Positions 62,029 through 64,000 of a stretch of 64,000 nucleotides of DNA are shown in pieces. This DNA comes from Tomocerus qinae (lineage: Eukaryota > Arthropoda > Collembola > Entomobryomorpha > Tomoceridae), in the NCBI GenBank assembly GCA_020055645.1, contig CM034550.1:21112880-21176879 (forward strand). Reading direction: 5' to 3'. Every line of letters begins with the position of its first letter. Within the stretch, counting starts at the first letter, position 1. Under the pieces are notes generated by a model. It was not told the origin of the DNA. It saw only the letters and a program-made list of their open reading frames with translations, and searched no databases. Both the position numbers and the translations under genes were made by a program.

Positions 62029-63846
62029 TCAGGTGTAAGCAAGAGAATTCCGACTTGAATGACGAGAGCGTTGTGGAGTAGAGCAAGCAGAAACACAAGG
62101 ACGAAGCCCAATGCCTACCATAACCGGGGGCGATGATGCTGGCCGATTATTCGGAGTGTTTGAGTACATTCCAAAGGATGAGCGACGACGATTTCCATTT
62201 CGAATCCGGCAAGGGTCGTTTCTAACCAGAAATTCTTCAAGTGTTTCCCAACCACCTCCAATACGAACCATGACGTGAACACCCTTAAGGAGCTGAGAGG
62301 ACAATAATATAAACACGTAAATATAAAAATGGAAAAATACCGTATTATTTAAAATAATTGTTTGAAAATAATAGTCCATAGTATACTTCTTACCCTGACA
62401 AATACTGTTCGCCCATTGATAAGATACTTTCCCTCTGATAGCTTTCGTAATTTAAAGTTGCGACGCGTTTCTTCGACACAACAGCAACTTTTCGTAGAGA
62501 TTCGAGCGACTTCATTTACCTATAAGTCATAACATAAACTATTAGCGGTAATAAATATATTCTCCGGTCATAATTTTGTGTACAAAAGTGAATAAAGAAA
62601 GCAAAGAAAATCGGCAGATCGTTTCAGTTCCAGATGACTGTAGTCTGTGGAAAATATTAACCTTTAAATCAAGCTCTGTAGTTTTCACCAATTCATTTCT
62701 TTCTGGCAAACCAGAATCCACACTATCGGAAAGATAATTTTCGACTGTTTCCTCCGTATTTATTTGCGCAGGCGGAGGATTCTCCTTATTTTCATCAGAT
62801 TCCTCTCCTTGTGAATGACTCTCATCATTACTACTGCTACTGCCAAAACTTTTATCATGATTCAAAAGATTACTTTGATCCTGCTCCACTTTTGCTTCCA
62901 TCTCCATTTGTTGTTCCAAAGCTACTAAAGCTGGGGGATCGATCCCATACTTGACAGCCAGTCTACCAACTTCCATTAGACAAATCAAAACACTGCGGAC
63001 TTCTCCATGGCTCACTACATTTATGACAATATGAATTTAAACTTCATGATTTGACAAACAAACATTTTAAAGTTTAATTGATGTTATGGGAGTTTACTAG
63101 CGTATTGTGTAATAATATAAAAGCTTGCCTAGATCATTTGTTTCAAAAAGGAGATTCGAATGTATTCCCATATCTCTGCAGAAATTAATAAAAATTGCAA
63201 CATTATCTCGAGCAAAAAAAGAACCACGACGTGCATTGGGTCGAACCCTTCCAATAAGTCTCGGTCGCAACTGTAAATAATTCCATTAATTAATTATTAT
63301 TTTAATTACTTGATTACAATATAAAAATCAGCAGCAATAAAAACTCACCTTAGCACCACCCACAAGGGCTGCTTTCTCTTCTATCAGTTTTGCTAATTGG
63401 CAAAGAACAACTCCAGTTTCTAAAGTTTCCATGAGATTGGATGGATTTAAGCCAACACCTTTATGGTCAGTAAGAACATTTACATTAGAAATTTTTGGTT
63501 TTAGACCGAATAAACCAAAATACTTATAATAGGAATTCTGTGACTAAAACTAACCCAAAATGCTATTCATCCAGTCAGACAGATCGTGAGCAAGTGGCAA
63601 CAGAGATCTCTCTTGATTCCAGATGATTCGTTCGTGAAATAGATATAATTGTTCGTCTTCTGTTTGGGGAAAACATGGCGCTTGACGATTTCTTTCCAAA
63701 AATTGAGAAGTAATCGACCCACTCAGCGGAGAAAGCAATGGACTTGCACTACGACGCCGGGATAAAATTGGACTATCTCCATTGCTCGAACCCCCTGTCC
63801 CTAAGTCTCTGATGACCAAAGAACGCCTTCTTACAAGAAAATCCAT
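62029..63846 (-). CDS. GAS2-family actin-microtubule linker (CH and GAR domains)
   Basis: Six coding exons: 63555-63846, 63349-63458, 63129-63270, 62662-63014, 62394-62519, 62029-62292; 1287 nt, 428 residues. GAS2 proteins bridge actin through a calponin-homology (CH) domain and microtubules through a GAS2-related (GAR) domain. Here the Ser/Arg-rich N-terminus (1-70) precedes a CH domain (about 72-215; [76 protein letters not shown]). An acidic Ser linker follows, then a GAR domain (300-371; [40 protein letters not shown]) and a short Ser/Arg tail. The start is supported by an in-frame TAA two codons upstream. The intron between 63129 and 63014 begins GC instead of GT. It is shorter than Drosophila pickled eggs (pigs), the likely fly counterpart. 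Confidence 0.95.
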
Positions 63847-63903
63847 GTTTTAATAATTCTTAATGCTCCAGCACGGCTGACAAATCTCAGGAACAGGTAG
63901 AAT
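63847..63903 (-). other. 5'UTR part of the GAS2 start exon
   Basis: An acceptor TTTATTTACAG on the minus strand ends at 63904, so the exon carrying the ATG begins at 63903 with 57 nt of leader. An in-frame TAA two codons before the ATG shows that coding does not extend upstream. Further leader exons lie to the right of or near the window edge. Confidence 0.65.
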
Positions 63904-64000
63904 CTGTAAATAAAAAACATACTGTTGAATAATATGATAATAATATAAATAGCTATGTTAATAATTTCATTAATCAATGAATCCTATGCAAATCCGTATT

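Noticed and set aside
1-64000. CRISPR arrays, bacterial operons, ribosome binding sites, rRNA genes
   Set aside because: None seen. Introns, retroelements and gene content are those of an animal nuclear genome.

Overview
This is a window from an animal nuclear genome, most likely an arthropod. The grounds are a long Toll receptor of the Toll-6/7/8/18-wheeler type on one 4.7-kb exon, a woc/ZMYM-type gene, short AT-rich introns (about 55-140 nt in most genes) and BEL and LINE retroelements. I cannot name the order or species from sequence alone. Non-coding DNA is AT-rich and takes up much more than half of the window.

Layout: (1) 1-1.45 kb, the 3' end of a broken BEL/Pao retroelement (integrase). 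(2) 1.9-9.9 kb, non-coding. (3) 10.0-14.7 kb (minus), the Toll receptor, with an aberrant TIR BB loop. (4) 14.7-29.8 kb, non-coding. (5) About 29.8-34.35 kb, a decayed LINE (PHD-like finger, endonuclease, reverse transcriptase) with a tandem-repeat 5' region and a hexamer tail. (6) 37.1-45.8 kb (minus), at least six small genes in tandem, A to F. They encode secreted Gly/Pro/Ser/Tyr-rich proteins, and each begins with a very short signal-peptide exon that ends in a phase-1 intron. B and C look homogenised by gene conversion. (7) 48.2-55.0 kb (plus), a woc/ZMYM-family gene of 14 coding exons plus a probable 5'UTR exon, preceded by YY1/Pho-like and CTCF-like motifs. (8) 57.0-58.1 kb (plus), CHMP2B (ESCRT-III), 6 exons. 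(9) 62.0-63.9 kb (minus), a GAS2-family cytoskeletal linker, 6 coding exons, one of whose introns appears to be GC-AG.

Toll, woc, CHMP2B and GAS2 are unrelated conserved single-copy-type genes and need not work together. The A-F cluster is the most likely undescribed system. Its products are small, secreted and low-complexity. A, B, C and E carry basic proprotein-cleavage sites and Ser/Glu blocks, five of six end in glycine, and B, C and D have the same TATA-like element about 75-80 nt upstream of the ATG. This fits a co-expressed glandular secretion (adhesive, silk-like, cuticle coat or processed peptides), but that function is inference. All gene models were spliced by hand from splice sites and reading frame, and none has been tested against transcripts.
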